Source: Yoonia rosea (GTDB taxonomy: Bacteria > Pseudomonadota > Alphaproteobacteria > Rhodobacterales > Rhodobacteraceae). Taken from it: DNA of 64,000 nt. The notes beneath the pieces are model-generated. The model ran no database searches. It saw nothing but the letters and a program-made list of their open reading frames with translations, and was not told the origin of the DNA. This document shows positions 1-9,295 of this stretch, piece after piece (position 1 is the stretch's first letter; the number at the start of each line of letters is the position of its first letter). The stretch covers positions 1,302,001 through 1,366,000 of the forward strand of contig NZ_FTPR01000001.1 in the NCBI RefSeq assembly GCF_900156505.1, in the 5' to 3' direction. The position numbers were made by a program, and so were the translations under genes.

Positions 1-1
1 G

Positions 2-3000
2 GATGCGATCCATCCCGGCTATGGCCTTTTGTCCGAAAACCCCGATTTCGTTGATGCCTGCACCGCCAATGGCATCACCTTTATCGGCCCCAAGGCCGAA
101 ACCATGCGCCAGTTGGGCGACAAAGCCAGCGCGCGCCGCGTGGCGATTGAAGCCGGCGTGCCCGTCATCCCCGCGACCGAAGTGCTGGGTGACGATATGA
201 AAGCGATCAAGAAAGAGGCGGCCGAGGTCGGCTATCCTTTGATGCTCAAGGCATCCTGGGGCGGTGGTGGACGCGGTATGCGCCCGATTATGTCCGAGGA
301 CGAGCTGGAAGAAAAAGTGCTCGAAGGCCGCCGCGAGGCCGAGGCCGCTTTCGGCAATGGCGAGGGCTATCTGGAAAAGATGATCATGCGCGCCCGCCAC
401 GTCGAGGTGCAAATTCTGGGCGATAGCCACGGCCAGATTTATCACCTGTGGGAGCGGGATTGTTCCGTCCAGCGTCGCAACCAGAAGGTCGTGGAACGTG
501 CCCCTGCCCCGTACCTGAGCGGCACCCAGCGCGAACAGCTTTGCAATCTGGGCAAGAAAATCTGCCAGCATGTGAATTACGAATGCGCAGGTACGGTCGA
601 ATTCCTGATGGATATGGACAGTGGCGAGTTCTATTTCATCGAGGTGAACCCCCGCGTGCAGGTCGAACACACCGTCACCGAAGAGGTGACCGGGATTGAC
701 ATCGTACGCGCACAAATCCTGATCGCCGAGGGCAAATCACTGGTCGAGGCGACAGGCTGTGCCAGCCAGTATGATGTGAAACTCGACGGTCACGCCCTGC
801 AATGCCGTGTGACGACCGAGGACCCGCAGAACAACTTTATTCCCGATTACGGGCGCATCCAGATGTACCGGTCTGCCACGGGTCCGGGCATCCGTCTGGA
901 CGGGGGCACTGCCTATTCCGGTGCTGTCATCACGCGCTATTACGACAGCCTGCTGACCAAAGTAACCGCCCGCGCGCCGACACCTGAAATGGCGATTGCA
1001 CGCATGGACCGTGCGCTGCGCGAGTTCCGTATTCGCGGGGTGTCGACCAACATCGCTTTCGTGGAAAACCTGCTCAAGCACCCGACATTCCTGAACAATG
1101 AATACCATACCAAATTCATTGACGAGACACCGGACCTTTTCAAATTTTCCAAGCGCCGTGACCGTGCGACAAAAATCCTGACCTATATTGCGGATATCAC
1201 CGTGAACGGACACCCCGAAACCACAGGCCGCCCGCGTCCTGCCGCGGATGTGAAACCACCGCGCCCACCAGTGAAGCCGACCACGGACGTGACCCCCGGC
1301 ACCCGCAATATCCTTGACGAATTCGGACCAGAGGCGGTCGCCGACTGGATGCGCGATCAAAAACAGCTTTTGATCACCGACACCACGATGCGTGACGGGC
1401 ACCAGTCTTTGCTGGCAACGCGCATGCGCTCCATTGATATGATCAACGCAGCCCCCGCCTATGCAGCTAAAATGCATCAACTTTTCAGCGTCGAGTGCTG
1501 GGGCGGTGCGACCTTTGATGTGGCCTATCGTTTCTTGCAGGAATGTCCGTGGCAGCGGCTGCGCGATATCCGTGCGGTCATGCCCAATATCATGACGCAG
1601 ATGTTGCTGCGCGCCTCGAACGGCGTGGGCTACACCAACTACCCCGATAATGTGGTGCAAAGCTTTGTGGCGCAGGCGGCAAGTTCTGGTGTCGATGTGT
1701 TCCGCGTTTTCGATAGCCTGAACTGGGTCGAAAACATGCGCGTGGCCATGGATGCGGTGATCAAGGCCAATAAGGTTTGTGAAGGGACGATCTGCTACAC
1801 GGGCGACCTGCTCGACCCGAACCGCGCGAAATACAACCTGAAATACTATGTCGGCATGGCCAAAGAGCTTGAAGCCGCAGGCGCGCATGTGCTGGGTCTG
1901 AAAGATATGGCGGGTTTGATGAAACCTGCGGCGGCAACGGCACTTGTTAAAGCGTTGAAAGAAGAGACTAATCTGCCAATCCACTTCCACACCCATGATA
2001 CGTCCGGTGCGGCGATTGCGACGATCCTTGCAGCCACTGCTGCGGGTGTTGATGCAGTTGACGCAGCGATGGACGCCCTGTCGGGCAACACCTCGCAGCC
2101 GACCTTGGGCTCGATCGTCGAGGCGCTGCGCGGTGACGCCCGCGACACCGGTCTCGACATCAAGGCAATCCGCGAGATCAGCAATTATTTTGAACAGGTC
2201 CGCGCCCATTATACGGCGTTTGAAAGCGGACTACAGGCGCCGGCATCCGAGGTTTACCTGCACGAAATGCCCGGCGGTCAGTTCACCAACCTCAAAGCAC
2301 AGGCGCGGTCCTTGGGGCTTGAGGAACGCTGGCACGAGGTCGCACAGACCTATGCCGATGTGAATGCGATGTTTGGTGATATCGTCAAGGTCACACCCTC
2401 TTCCAAAGTTGTGGGCGACATGGCCCTGATGATGGTCAGCCAGAACCTGACCCGCGCACAGGTTGAAGACCCTGATGTTGACGTCGTGTTCCCCGACAGC
2501 GTGGTCGACATGATGCATGGTGATCTGGGGCAACCGCCGGGTGGGTGGCCTGCGGCAATCCAGAAAAAGATCCTCAAAGGCGAAAAACCGATCACGGACC
2601 GCCCCGGCAAGCACCTTGCCCCTGTCGATCTGGAAGTGGCGCGCGCGGATTTGTCGAGCCAGCTTGAAGGCAAGGCGGTGGATGACGAGGACCTCAACGG
2701 CTATCTGATGTACCCCAAGGTGTTCCTTGACTACATGGGCCGCCACAGGACCTATGGCCCCGTGCGCACACTGCCAACCAAGACTTTCTTTTACGGGATG
2801 GAACCCGGCGAAGAAATCACAGCCGAAATCGACCCGGGCAAGACGCTTGAAATCCGCCTGCAAGCCGTGGCCGATATGAACGAGGACGGGGAGGTCAAAG
2901 TGTTCTTTGAACTCAACGGACAACCGCGCACCATCCGTGTCATGAACCGGCTTGCGGCATCAGAAAAAGTGTCGCGCCCCAAGGCCGAAAACGGCAACCC

Positions 3001-3211
3001 CAACCACATCGGCGCGCCGATGCCGGGGGTTGTTGCGACGGTGGCAGTGGTGGCTGGAAAAACCGTGAAACAGGGCGATCTGCTGCTGACCATTGAGGCG
3101 ATGAAGATGGAAACAGGGATTCACGCCGAGCGCGACGCCGTGGTCAAAGCCGTGCATGTGCAGGCAGGCAGCCAGATTGATGCCAAAGACCTCTTGGTGG
3201 AGTTTGAGTAG
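2..3211 (+). CDS. pyc: Pyruvate carboxylase, 5'-truncated by window edge
   Basis: Biotin-dependent carboxylation of pyruvate to oxaloacetate in the cytosol, the anaplerotic feed of the TCA cycle. The frame is open from base 2, so the start codon and roughly the first 75-80 residues lie outside the window (inferred from the usual length near 1,150). Visible in order: the ATP-grasp biotin carboxylase domain with a glycine-rich loop (KASWGGGGRGM) and the EVNPRVQVEHT motif; the DRE-TIM carboxyltransferase domain beginning at TDTTMRDGHQS (about base 1380); and a C-terminal biotinyl domain with EAMKME, the biotinylated lysine being codon 3104-3106. All domains in one chain mark a pyruvate carboxylase rather than a split acyl-CoA carboxylase. 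The next gene starts on the base after the stop codon. Confidence 0.97.
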   Translation, partial: DAIHPGYGLLSENPDFVDACTANGITFIGPKAETMRQLGDKASARRVAIEAGVPVIPATEVLGDDMKAIKKEAAEVGYPLMLKASWGGGGRGMRPIMSEDELEEKVLEGRREAEAAFGNGEGYLEKMIMRARHVEVQILGDSHGQIYHLWERDCSVQRRNQKVVERAPAPYLSGTQREQLCNLGKKICQHVNYECAGTVEFLMDMDSGEFYFIEVNPRVQVEHTVTEEVTGIDIVRAQILIAEGKSLVEATGCASQYDVKLDGHALQCRVTTEDPQNNFIPDYGRIQMYRSATGPGIRLDGGTAYSGAVITRYYDSLLTKVTARAPTPEMAIARMDRALREFRIRGVSTNIAFVENLLKHPTFLNNEYHTKFIDETPDLFKFSKRRDRATKILTYIADITVNGHPETTGRPRPAADVKPPRPPVKPTTDVTPGTRNILDEFGPEAVADWMRDQKQLLITDTTMRDGHQSLLATRMRSIDMINAAPAYAAKMHQLFSVECWGGATFDVAYRFLQECPWQRLRDIRAVMPNIMTQMLLRASNGVGYTNYPDNVVQSFVAQAASSGVDVFRVFDSLNWVENMRVAMDAVIKANKVCEGTICYTGDLLDPNRAKYNLKYYVGMAKELEAAGAHVLGLKDMAGLMKPAAATALVKALKEETNLPIHFHTHDTSGAAIATILAATAAGVDAVDAAMDALSGNTSQPTLGSIVEALRGDARDTGLDIKAIREISNYFEQVRAHYTAFESGLQAPASEVYLHEMPGGQFTNLKAQARSLGLEERWHEVAQTYADVNAMFGDIVKVTPSSKVVGDMALMMVSQNLTRAQVEDPDVDVVFPDSVVDMMHGDLGQPPGGWPAAIQKKILKGEKPITDRPGKHLAPVDLEVARADLSSQLEGKAVDDEDLNGYLMYPKVFLDYMGRHRTYGPVRTLPTKTFFYGMEPGEEITAEIDPGKTLEIRLQAVADMNEDGEVKVFFELNGQPRTIRVMNRLAASEKVSRPKAENGNPNHIGAPMPGVVATVAVVAGKTVKQGDLLLTIEAMKMETGIHAERDAVVKAVHVQAGSQIDAKDLLVEFE

Positions 3212-3709
3212 ATGACGGTATCAAAATCGGTCTTTGCAGGCGTCATCGCCTTGATCTTACTGGGCGGCCCGTTGTCTGCCGAAGGCGACCCAACCTATGG
3301 GTTCTCTCCCGACGATCCCGGCATGAACGCGGCGATGGCCGGAGCACGAGACACCCTTGATGCATTTATCGCCAATACGATGGTTGACGGACAATCAGGC
3401 GCGCAGACCATGATCAAGGTCGCCATCCCGACCGATGACGGCAATGAAATCATCTGGATAGCTCCATTTGCCCAACTTTCAGCGACCGGATGGGTTGGTA
3501 TACTGGCCAACCAGCCGCAGATGATCGCAGGTGCTAACGCGGGTGACACCGTTGAATTCGCGGGCGAACAGATCGCGGATTGGGCCCTTTTCGGGGATGA
3601 TGGGCTCTTGTACGGCGGCTATACGCTGCGCGAGATGGTCGCCAGCGGCGCCGTAACTGAAGATGCGATGCCGCCCATGTCTGGTGATCCTGTACCGCAA
3701 GACTGGTGA
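3212..3709 (+). CDS. Secreted DUF2314 (YegJ-like) protein
   Basis: A 165-residue protein with an N-terminal signal peptide (hydrophobic stretch about residues 8-20, cleavage probably after LSAEG). The rest resembles the DUF2314 family: a stretch ending in MIKVAIPTDDGNEIIWIAPF, then a compact domain with a conserved YGGYTLREM segment near the C-terminus. No enzymatic function is established for this family. The ATG directly abuts the pyc stop codon (TAGATG), so it is probably translated by coupling from the pyc message. Its link to pyruvate carboxylation is positional only. The domain call is from recall of the family pattern. Confidence 0.8.
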   Translation: MTVSKSVFAGVIALILLGGPLSAEGDPTYGFSPDDPGMNAAMAGARDTLDAFIANTMVDGQSGAQTMIKVAIPTDDGNEIIWIAPFAQLSATGWVGILANQPQMIAGANAGDTVEFAGEQIADWALFGDDGLLYGGYTLREMVASGAVTEDAMPPMSGDPVPQDW

Positions 3710-3788
3710 TCACGTTGCCTGACGCAGGTGCCCCAAAAGGGTCTTGGCCACCAAAAGCAGAAAAACACGGATTGGTGTGATTTTGGTC

Positions 3789-3817
3789 TTGCAGAACGCC
3801 GCAACTCTTTATAGATC
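3789..3817 (+). promoter_or_regulatory. Candidate promoter of tRNA-Gly
   Basis: TTGCAG (3789-3794) and TAGATC (3812-3817) are separated by 17 bp and resemble sigma-70 -35 and -10 boxes. The predicted start lies about 12 bases before the tRNA acceptor stem. This is pattern matching only. Confidence 0.4.
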
Positions 3818-3835
3818 ACGCCTCACGAAACGGAT

Positions 3836-3910
3836 GCGGGCGTAGCTCAGGGGTAGAGCATAACCTTGCCAAGGTTAGGGTCGTGAGTTCGAATCTCATC
3901 GCCCGCTCCA
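3836..3910 (+). tRNA. tRNA-Gly (GCC)
   Basis: A complete cloverleaf. The acceptor stem GCGGGCG (3836-3842) pairs with CGCCCGC (3900-3906). The D-arm is GCTC..GAGC, the anticodon loop is TTGCCAA with anticodon GCC, the T-loop is TTCGAAT, and the 3' CCA is encoded (3908-3910). The anticodon reads GGC/GGU glycine codons. Confidence 0.97.
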
Positions 3911-3914
3911 TTTC

Positions 3915-3960
3915 GAAAAGCCAAAGGGCCGCAGCGTTTGCTGCGGCCCTTTGGCTTTTC
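3915..3960 (+). terminator. Terminator after tRNA-Gly, probably bidirectional
   Basis: A perfect 21-bp stem (GAAAAGCCAAAGGGCCGCAGC and its complement) around a GTTT loop, starting 5 bases after the tRNA CCA end. Both arms end in A/T runs. It lies between the tRNA and a converging gene that ends at 3984, so it can serve both transcripts. Confidence 0.85.
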
Positions 3961-3983
3961 GTGGCAAAAACATTTCGAGACGG

Positions 3984-4661
3984 TTAGCTCGCTTGTGCGG
4001 CCGCAGGCGGTGGCGCTTGTAAAAAATGCGGCAGGGCTGTCTTGCGAAAGAGCGCTGCAACCTCTGCTGGCACAGGATCGTTTGTGTGCTGGAACACCAT
4101 GCTTCCAGCCGCAACTGCCATTTCGGACAAGGCAGGTGCCGCAATCGCAACATCGGCGTAATCCGGCTCTTCGTTGTCCCATTCATCTGCCACTTCGGTC
4201 ATCTGTGCATGCAACAAAAGCAAGGGTTCAGGCTGCGGTGTTTCGAACACTTCCGGCACCTCGGCAACGTCCGCTTCCTCAACAAAGACCGGCAGGGGCA
4301 TCGGCGCACTGACCGCAGAGAGTGCCAGCTTTCCCAAGATTCGCGCGGTCGTATCATGCCCGACCAGCCCATAAAGGCTCGGGATCAGCTCAAACAGGTC
4401 ATCGGTTTGTTCTGCTGTCCGGTCTGTCACAAGAATCGCGCTGAGATGCGGGTTTCTCCGCTCGGCGGAAAGAGCGATCGCGTGGGTCAGCTGCCCCTCC
4501 ACCCGTTCATCCATGATCAGCAGATCAATGGTATCCAGACGGATCAGCGCATGGGCAAGCGCCTGCGTATCAACCGACAGGATCTGGAACCCCTTGTCGA
4601 TCAGCGCGTGGGCTGTGGAAAGGGATGCGGCGGCATCGTTGCGTAGTATGAGGGCTTTCAT
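3984..4661 (-). CDS. Degenerate receiver-domain protein
   Basis: A 225-residue protein. The start at 4661 is chosen because AGGAGA lies 7 bases upstream; a longer reading to 4733 has no such site. Residues 1-110 have the alternating hydrophobic pattern of a CheY-like receiver. Asp51 sits in LLIMDERV at the phospho-acceptor position and ILVTDR follows at the usual Thr position. The acidic pair on beta-1 is replaced by RND, and the conserved lysine of beta-5 is absent (LYGLVGHD), so normal phosphorylation is doubtful. The remaining ~110 residues are Ala/Pro/Glu-rich with no output domain I recognise. Its gene converges on tRNA-Gly and is divergent from hisB. Confidence 0.75.
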   Translation of the reverse strand: MKALILRNDAAASLSTAHALIDKGFQILSVDTQALAHALIRLDTIDLLIMDERVEGQLTHAIALSAERRNPHLSAILVTDRTAEQTDDLFELIPSLYGLVGHDTTARILGKLALSAVSAPMPLPVFVEEADVAEVPEVFETPQPEPLLLLHAQMTEVADEWDNEEPDYADVAIAAPALSEMAVAAGSMVFQHTNDPVPAEVAALFRKTALPHFLQAPPPAAAQAS

Positions 4662-4808
4662 CGGATTCTCCTGATCAATGACTTTCCACCTGACCATACG
4701 AATCGAACCTTTAAATTTTGTTGAAAATGCCACAGCAGAATGTGTCAGGCTTGGCCCCTGCCCCAGTTCCGCCTATAGAGCAGAGGCAACACCAAAGGAC
4801 GCGACACC

Positions 4809-5396
4809 ATGCGGACAGCTACTATCACCCGCCAAACGGCAGAAACCGATATTTCGGTGACGATCAACCTTGATGGCACAGGCGTTTATGACAACCAGAC
4901 CGGCGTGGGCTTTTTCGACCACATGCTGGACCAGCTGTCGCGCCATGCGCTGATCGACATGACGATCCGCGCCAAAGGTGATCTGCACATCGACGATCAC
5001 CACACGGTCGAGGACGTGGGCATTGCTTTGGGTCAGGCCCTCACACAGGCACTCGGCGATAAACGCGGCATCCGCCGCTACGGCAGCTGCCTCCTCGCGA
5101 TGGATGACGCACAAGTCCGCTGTGCGCTTGATCTCTCGGCGCGCCCATACCTGATTTGCAACCTTGATCTGCCTTTCGGCAAAATCGGCACGTTCGATAC
5201 CGAACTGGTACGCGAGTTCTTTCAGGCGCTCAGCACCCACGGCGGTATCACACTGCACATCGACAAATTGCACGGCTTTAACGCACACCACATCGCCGAG
5301 GCCGCTTTCAAAGCTGTCGCGCGCGCTTTGCGTGAAGCAGTAGAAACCGATCCGCGCAAAGCCGATGCTATTCCATCGACCAAGGGCAGCCTATGA
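4809..5396 (+). CDS. hisB: Imidazoleglycerol-phosphate dehydratase
   Basis: Dehydrates imidazoleglycerol phosphate to imidazoleacetol phosphate in histidine synthesis. At 195 residues it is the monofunctional form, without a phosphatase domain. The family metal-binding signatures are clear: [12 protein letters not shown] near residues 37-48 and [16 protein letters not shown] near 62-77, with a second copy of the pattern ([17 protein letters not shown]) near the C-terminus. AAGGA lies 9 bases before the ATG. The stop overlaps the hisH start by four bases (ATGA), indicating coupled translation. Confidence 0.97.
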   Translation: MRTATITRQTAETDISVTINLDGTGVYDNQTGVGFFDHMLDQLSRHALIDMTIRAKGDLHIDDHHTVEDVGIALGQALTQALGDKRGIRRYGSCLLAMDDAQVRCALDLSARPYLICNLDLPFGKIGTFDTELVREFFQALSTHGGITLHIDKLHGFNAHHIAEAAFKAVARALREAVETDPRKADAIPSTKGSL

Positions 5397-6031
5397 CAAC
5401 CGCACTCGTCGATTATGACAGCGGCAACCTGCACTCGGCGCAAAAGGCGTTCGAGCGTATGGCGGCCGAGGTCGGGTCGGGGTCCATCATCGTGACCTCT
5501 GATCCGGATGTTGTCGCCAAGGCGGACCGGATCGTGCTGCCCGGTGATGGTGCCTTTCCGCATTGCCGGGGTGAACTCTTTGCGCGCAGCGGTCTGGCCG
5601 AAGCAATTGTCGAGGCTGTGACAACCCGTGCGCGCCCTTTCTTTGGCATTTGTGTCGGCATGCAGATGATGGCGACCACCGGCCATGAATACGAAGACAC
5701 ACCCGGCTTTGATTGGGTGGCGGGTGATATCCGCAAGATCACGCCAGCTGATCCCAAGCTGAAGGTCCCGCACATGGGTTGGAACGATCTGGTGATCGAC
5801 CATCCGCATCCGGTGCTGGAAGGCATTGAAACGGGCGATCACGCCTATTTCGTCCATTCCTATGCGATGGATGTAACCCACCCTTCCGAGCGTCTGGCGC
5901 ATGTGGACTATGGTGGCGACGTCACGGCAATTATTGGACGTGACACCATGATCGGGACGCAATTCCACCCCGAGAAAAGCCAAGCGGCAGGGTTGCGCAT
6001 GATCGGCAACTTCTTACGCTGGCAACCCTGA
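5393..6031 (+). CDS. hisH: Imidazole glycerol phosphate synthase, glutamine amidotransferase subunit
   Basis: Class I glutamine amidotransferase that hydrolyses glutamine and channels ammonia to HisF (encoded at 9296). At 212 residues it has normal family length. The nucleophile Cys87 lies in [11 protein letters not shown] and the His-Glu pair in QFHPEKSQ near the C-terminus. Its translation is coupled to hisB by a 4-bp overlap. The partner gene hisF is about 3.3 kb downstream, beyond glsA and three unrelated genes. Confidence 0.97.
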   Translation: MTTALVDYDSGNLHSAQKAFERMAAEVGSGSIIVTSDPDVVAKADRIVLPGDGAFPHCRGELFARSGLAEAIVEAVTTRARPFFGICVGMQMMATTGHEYEDTPGFDWVAGDIRKITPADPKLKVPHMGWNDLVIDHPHPVLEGIETGDHAYFVHSYAMDVTHPSERLAHVDYGGDVTAIIGRDTMIGTQFHPEKSQAAGLRMIGNFLRWQP

Positions 6032-6036
6032 CGCGG

Positions 6037-6948
6037 ATGGATCTGGCCCGCATTGTCGCCGACATCGGTGCGGAAATGGCCGCTGCCCCTGACCGTGGCG
6101 CGGTGGCGGATTATATCCCCGAACTTGGCGCGGTTGATCCCGCGCATTTCGGCATGGCGATTGTGACAGCCGACGGGGCGGAGGTGCATACAGGTGATGC
6201 GGCGACGCCCTTCTCGATCCAGAGCATTTCCAAGGTTTTTACACTGGCGCTGGCCTTGGGCCGCTTGGGGGACCAGCTTTGGGCGCGTGTGGGGCGTGAA
6301 CCCTCAGGCCTTGCGTTCAATTCGATCCTGCAACTGGAATCCGAACATGGCATTCCCCGAAACCCTTTTATCAACGCAGGCGCTTTGGTCACGACCGATG
6401 CGATCCTTGCCGGCCATGCGCCGCGCGAAGCCTTGGGGGAAATCCTGCGATTTATCCGTGCGGCAGCAGGCGATGATGATATCCATATCAACCCCGCAGT
6501 TGCGCAGTCCGAGCAAGACACAGGCGACCGCAATCTGGCGCTGGCGCATTTCATGCGGGCCCACGGGAACATGAAAAATCCCCCTGCCCTGACGTGCGGC
6601 ACCTATTTCCATCAATGCGCAATCGAAATGACCTGTCTGCAACTGGCCCGCGCAGGGCGTTTCCTGATGGGCGGGACAGACACACCAACCCTTGTCAGCC
6701 CCGAACGCGTCCGCCGCCTGAACGCGCTGATGATGACCTGTGGGCACTATAACGGATCTGGCGAATTTGCCTTCCGCGTGGGGCTTCCGGGCAAAAGCGG
6801 TGTCGGCGGCGGTATTCTGGCCATCGTACCGGGATGCGCGTCCATCGCGGTATGGTCACCGGGACTGGACCAGAACGGCAATTCGCAACTGGGAACGCTG
6901 GCGGTGGAACGGCTGGTGCATGCCACCGGATGGTCGGTTTTCAGCTGA
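6037..6948 (+). CDS. glsA: Glutaminase A family
   Basis: Hydrolyses L-glutamine to glutamate and ammonia. At 303 residues it has the normal length of the serine-dependent beta-lactamase-fold glutaminases. The active-site Ser63-x-x-Lys66 lies in [11 protein letters not shown]. Other family blocks are INAGAL and a C-terminal GKSGVGGGI. The start lies 5 bases after the hisH stop and has no strong ribosome site, so it is probably translated by coupling with hisH. A glutaminase in a his operon is unusual in function, because HisH performs its own glutamine hydrolysis. Confidence 0.93.
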   Translation: MDLARIVADIGAEMAAAPDRGAVADYIPELGAVDPAHFGMAIVTADGAEVHTGDAATPFSIQSISKVFTLALALGRLGDQLWARVGREPSGLAFNSILQLESEHGIPRNPFINAGALVTTDAILAGHAPREALGEILRFIRAAAGDDDIHINPAVAQSEQDTGDRNLALAHFMRAHGNMKNPPALTCGTYFHQCAIEMTCLQLARAGRFLMGGTDTPTLVSPERVRRLNALMMTCGHYNGSGEFAFRVGLPGKSGVGGGILAIVPGCASIAVWSPGLDQNGNSQLGTLAVERLVHATGWSVFS

Positions 6949-7026
6949 TGTGTTGAAAACACCTTGCAGAAGCGCCGCCGCGCTTGGCAAACATGGTGTA
7001 AGAACAAACACAGGTAGAGACCAACG

Positions 7027-7500
7027 ATGCAGAAACTGACACGCCGCGTCATATGTGCCGGAGCACTTGCACTGCTGGCCGGTTGCGGCAGAAGCAACCG
7101 CCAAACTGAAACTCCGCGCCGCCGGAGTATCCCACTTTACCCCAATGAGACGCCCGAACTGCGCCGCCTGATCAACAAATACGCCGATGTGCACGGGATT
7201 CCGGTCACTCTTCTGCACCGTGTGATCGTCCGCGAAAGCACACATAATCCTGCCGCACGCAACGGGCCCTATTACGGGCTGATGCAAATCCACCCGCAAA
7301 CAGCGCGCTCGATGGGGTATCGCGGGGCACCCGAAGGGCTGTTGGACGCCGAAACCAACCTGATCTACGCGGGGCGCTACCTGCGCGGGGCATGGCTGGT
7401 GTCGGACGGGGACGAGGCGACCGCCGTCAGCTGGTATGCGCGGGGCTATTACTATGAGGCCAAGCGGCGCGGATTGCTGGAAGAGACAGGGTTACGATGA
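7027..7500 (+). CDS. Lytic transglycosylase lipoprotein (SLT domain)
   Basis: A small peptidoglycan-cleaving lytic transglycosylase of 157 residues. The N-terminus is a lipoprotein signal: twin Arg, a hydrophobic run, then lipobox LLAGC with Cys20 as the lipidated residue. The SLT fold occupies about residues 55-140. The catalytic Glu is in RVIVREST and is followed by the diagnostic YYGLMQIHPQTARSMGY and AGRYL blocks. It lacks the large superhelical domain of Slt70, so it is of the short lipoprotein type. It probably acts on the periplasmic face of a membrane. Confidence 0.92.
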   Translation: MQKLTRRVICAGALALLAGCGRSNRQTETPRRRSIPLYPNETPELRRLINKYADVHGIPVTLLHRVIVRESTHNPAARNGPYYGLMQIHPQTARSMGYRGAPEGLLDAETNLIYAGRYLRGAWLVSDGDEATAVSWYARGYYYEAKRRGLLEETGLR

Positions 7501-7560
7501 AGGATGAATTGAACTGGGCAAATGACGGCTAAGCGGACGGAACTGCCGTTCGACAAAATG

Positions 7561-7845
7561 CTACTTCAACGCCTGAGCAAATATGTAAGCACGCCGTCTC
7601 TCTGCATCAAACTCACTATTTATAGGCATTGGCGCGTTCAAGACCAAGTCGTTAAGGCTTCCCATTCCTCCGAAAAACCCCAAGAACATTTCGACGCTGT
7701 AACCATCTGATTTCTCTGCGATCTCGCGGACTTTACGCACCCTTTCGTTCCAAAAATTACCCTCATGTATTGACAAAATTGCTTCGAGCCTTCGCAGGCT
7801 GCAGATGAAGCTTTCAACTTCAGGGTGGAGCGATTTGTTTTCCAT
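7561..7845 (-). CDS. Small cytosolic protein, DUF6966-like
   Basis: A 94-residue protein with no signal peptide or membrane segment. The block FLGFFGGMGSLNDLVLNAP at about residues 54-72 matches my memory of the DUF6966 family, which has no assigned function; this is uncertain. The gene is visibly richer in A/T than the his genes around it. It stands opposite to the his operon with no operon partner, which suggests recent transfer. The start shown is the only ATG that keeps the full helical N-terminus. Confidence 0.6.
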   Translation of the reverse strand: MENKSLHPEVESFICSLRRLEAILSIHEGNFWNERVRKVREIAEKSDGYSVEMFLGFFGGMGSLNDLVLNAPMPINSEFDAERRRAYIFAQALK

Positions 7846-7929
7846 GACTTAGAAAATCTCATGCGGAAACCCAGGAAGCAAGACGTATCGACATGGTATG
7901 TCTGGGCTCTAAGCAGACATTCATTCACC

Positions 7930-7956
7930 AAAAAACCCCCGCGTTGCGGGGGTTTT
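7930..7956 (-). terminator. Terminator of the DUF2147 gene
   Basis: On the minus strand a stem of five C, GC, an AA turn, GC and five G is followed by a run of six T. It lies about 20 bases past the stop of the gene ending at 7979 and separates it from the small gene downstream. Confidence 0.85.
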
Positions 7957-7978
7957 CGCGCCTCGTGGTGGTCCGGCC

Positions 7979-8368
7979 TTAGCCTAAGCGCTGCCAGTTC
8001 TGGCTGGAGCACAACAGGCCGCCCGCCACGCAACCACGTAGGCGCAGGCTGTTGCCGTTCACATCCATTTTCCCGATGTAGATCTTGTTGTTGGACGGGC
8101 GCCAGACCGATCCTTCGTAGGCCCCGTCACCCTGTGGGACCATGTCGATTACAAGCGTCTTGCCGATGTTCTCGGACTGATACTCCCCATCGGCGTTGAA
8201 CGTCCGGCTGATTACGCCACAGACAGCGGCACCGCATGGGGCGATTGTGATATGCGCATATGCGCCGTCATCGACCTCGGTCTGCCAGACGCCAAGGGCC
8301 GCGTCTTGGGCGGATGCAGTGGTCGCAAAGGCAACCAGTGAAGCTGCCAAAATCAAAAATTTCTTCAT
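7979..8368 (-). CDS. Secreted DUF2147 protein
   Basis: A 129-residue exported protein with a signal peptide (MKKF, hydrophobic core, cleavage near ASAQ at about residue 20). The mature part matches the DUF2147 family: LGVWQTEVDDG at its N-terminus, CGAAVCGVI, then YEGSVWRPSNNKIYIGKMDVNGNSLRLRGC and a C-terminal CSSQNWQRL. The family is thought to form a small lipocalin-like beta barrel; its function is unknown. The ATG at 8368 is chosen because GGAGG lies 8 bases upstream. A TTG two codons earlier has no such spacing. It is divergent from hisA. Confidence 0.88.
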   Translation of the reverse strand: MKKFLILAASLVAFATTASAQDAALGVWQTEVDDGAYAHITIAPCGAAVCGVISRTFNADGEYQSENIGKTLVIDMVPQGDGAYEGSVWRPSNNKIYIGKMDVNGNSLRLRGCVAGGLLCSSQNWQRLG

Positions 8369-8509
8369 ACTCAATTCCTCCCTGAGTTCTGATGCCGATC
8401 ATGAGAGCGAAATGCCTTTACGATCAAGAAAGACGTTGGGTCAAAGCCTGCGTTGCAATCCCGCGCTGCCCATGCATAAACGCGCACAAACGTGAAAGGT
8501 ATCCTGACG

Positions 8510-9226
8510 ATGATCCTCTATCCTGCCATTGACCTCAAAGACGGAAACGCAGTGCGGCTTGTGCATGGCGACATGGATCAGACGACAGTCTTTAACGAGG
8601 ACCCTGCAGCACAGGCCAAGGCATTCGTGGCCGCAGGCTGTGCGTGGTTGCATCTAGTCGATCTTAACGGCGCTTTTGCAGGTGAACCCGTGAACGCCGC
8701 ACCTGTTGAGGCCATTCTGAAAGCCTGCCCTGTGCCCGCACAACTGGGTGGCGGCATCCGCGACATGGCCACGATTGAACGCTGGCTCGACAAAGGGTTG
8801 GCGCGCGTGATTCTGGGAACCGTCGCCGTGGAAAACCCCGAGCTGGTCCGCGAAGCGGCACGCGCCTTCCCCGGCCAGGTGGCGGTCGGCCTTGATGCGC
8901 GCAACGGGCGCGTCGCCACACGCGGCTGGGCGGAAGAAACCGACGTGATGGTCACCGACCTTGCCAAATCATTCGAGGACGCAGGGATTGCCGCGATCAT
9001 CTACACTGACATCCTGCGCGATGGCGCCATGAAAGGCCCCAACATCACCGCGACCGCTGACCTTGCACGCGCCGTCAATATCCCCGTGATCGCCTCTGGC
9101 GGCGTCTCGTCGATGGACGACCTGACCGCGCTCAAAGCCACCGGCGTGATCTCGGGTGCAATATCGGGCCGCGCGCTTTATGACGGGGCAATCGACCTCA
9201 AATCGGCTCTGGCAGCACTTCGCTAG
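8510..9226 (+). CDS. hisA: Phosphoribosylformimino-5-aminoimidazole carboxamide ribotide isomerase
   Basis: Amadori isomerase making PRFAR, the substrate of HisF-HisH. It is a (beta/alpha)8 barrel of 238 residues with the two-fold phosphate-binding pattern: [12 protein letters not shown] at the N-terminus with its catalytic Asp, [16 protein letters not shown] mid-barrel, and [12 protein letters not shown] with [12 protein letters not shown] near the end. The ATG at 8510 is preferred over an in-frame GTG at 8492 because the conserved MILYPAID begins there and AAAGG lies upstream. Confidence 0.96.
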   Translation: MILYPAIDLKDGNAVRLVHGDMDQTTVFNEDPAAQAKAFVAAGCAWLHLVDLNGAFAGEPVNAAPVEAILKACPVPAQLGGGIRDMATIERWLDKGLARVILGTVAVENPELVREAARAFPGQVAVGLDARNGRVATRGWAEETDVMVTDLAKSFEDAGIAAIIYTDILRDGAMKGPNITATADLARAVNIPVIASGGVSSMDDLTALKATGVISGAISGRALYDGAIDLKSALAALR

Positions 9227-9295
9227 CTCCTTTTCTTTGAAAAAACCCCGAACAGCACGCTTGCGGCACGCCCTGCCCGCGCTTAGACAGAACCC

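Noticed and set aside
737-2209. 490-codon open frame on the minus strand opposite pyc
   Set aside because: It lies wholly within a clear pyruvate carboxylase gene, has no domain I recognise and is rich in His/Arg/Cys as expected for the reverse of a GC-rich gene.
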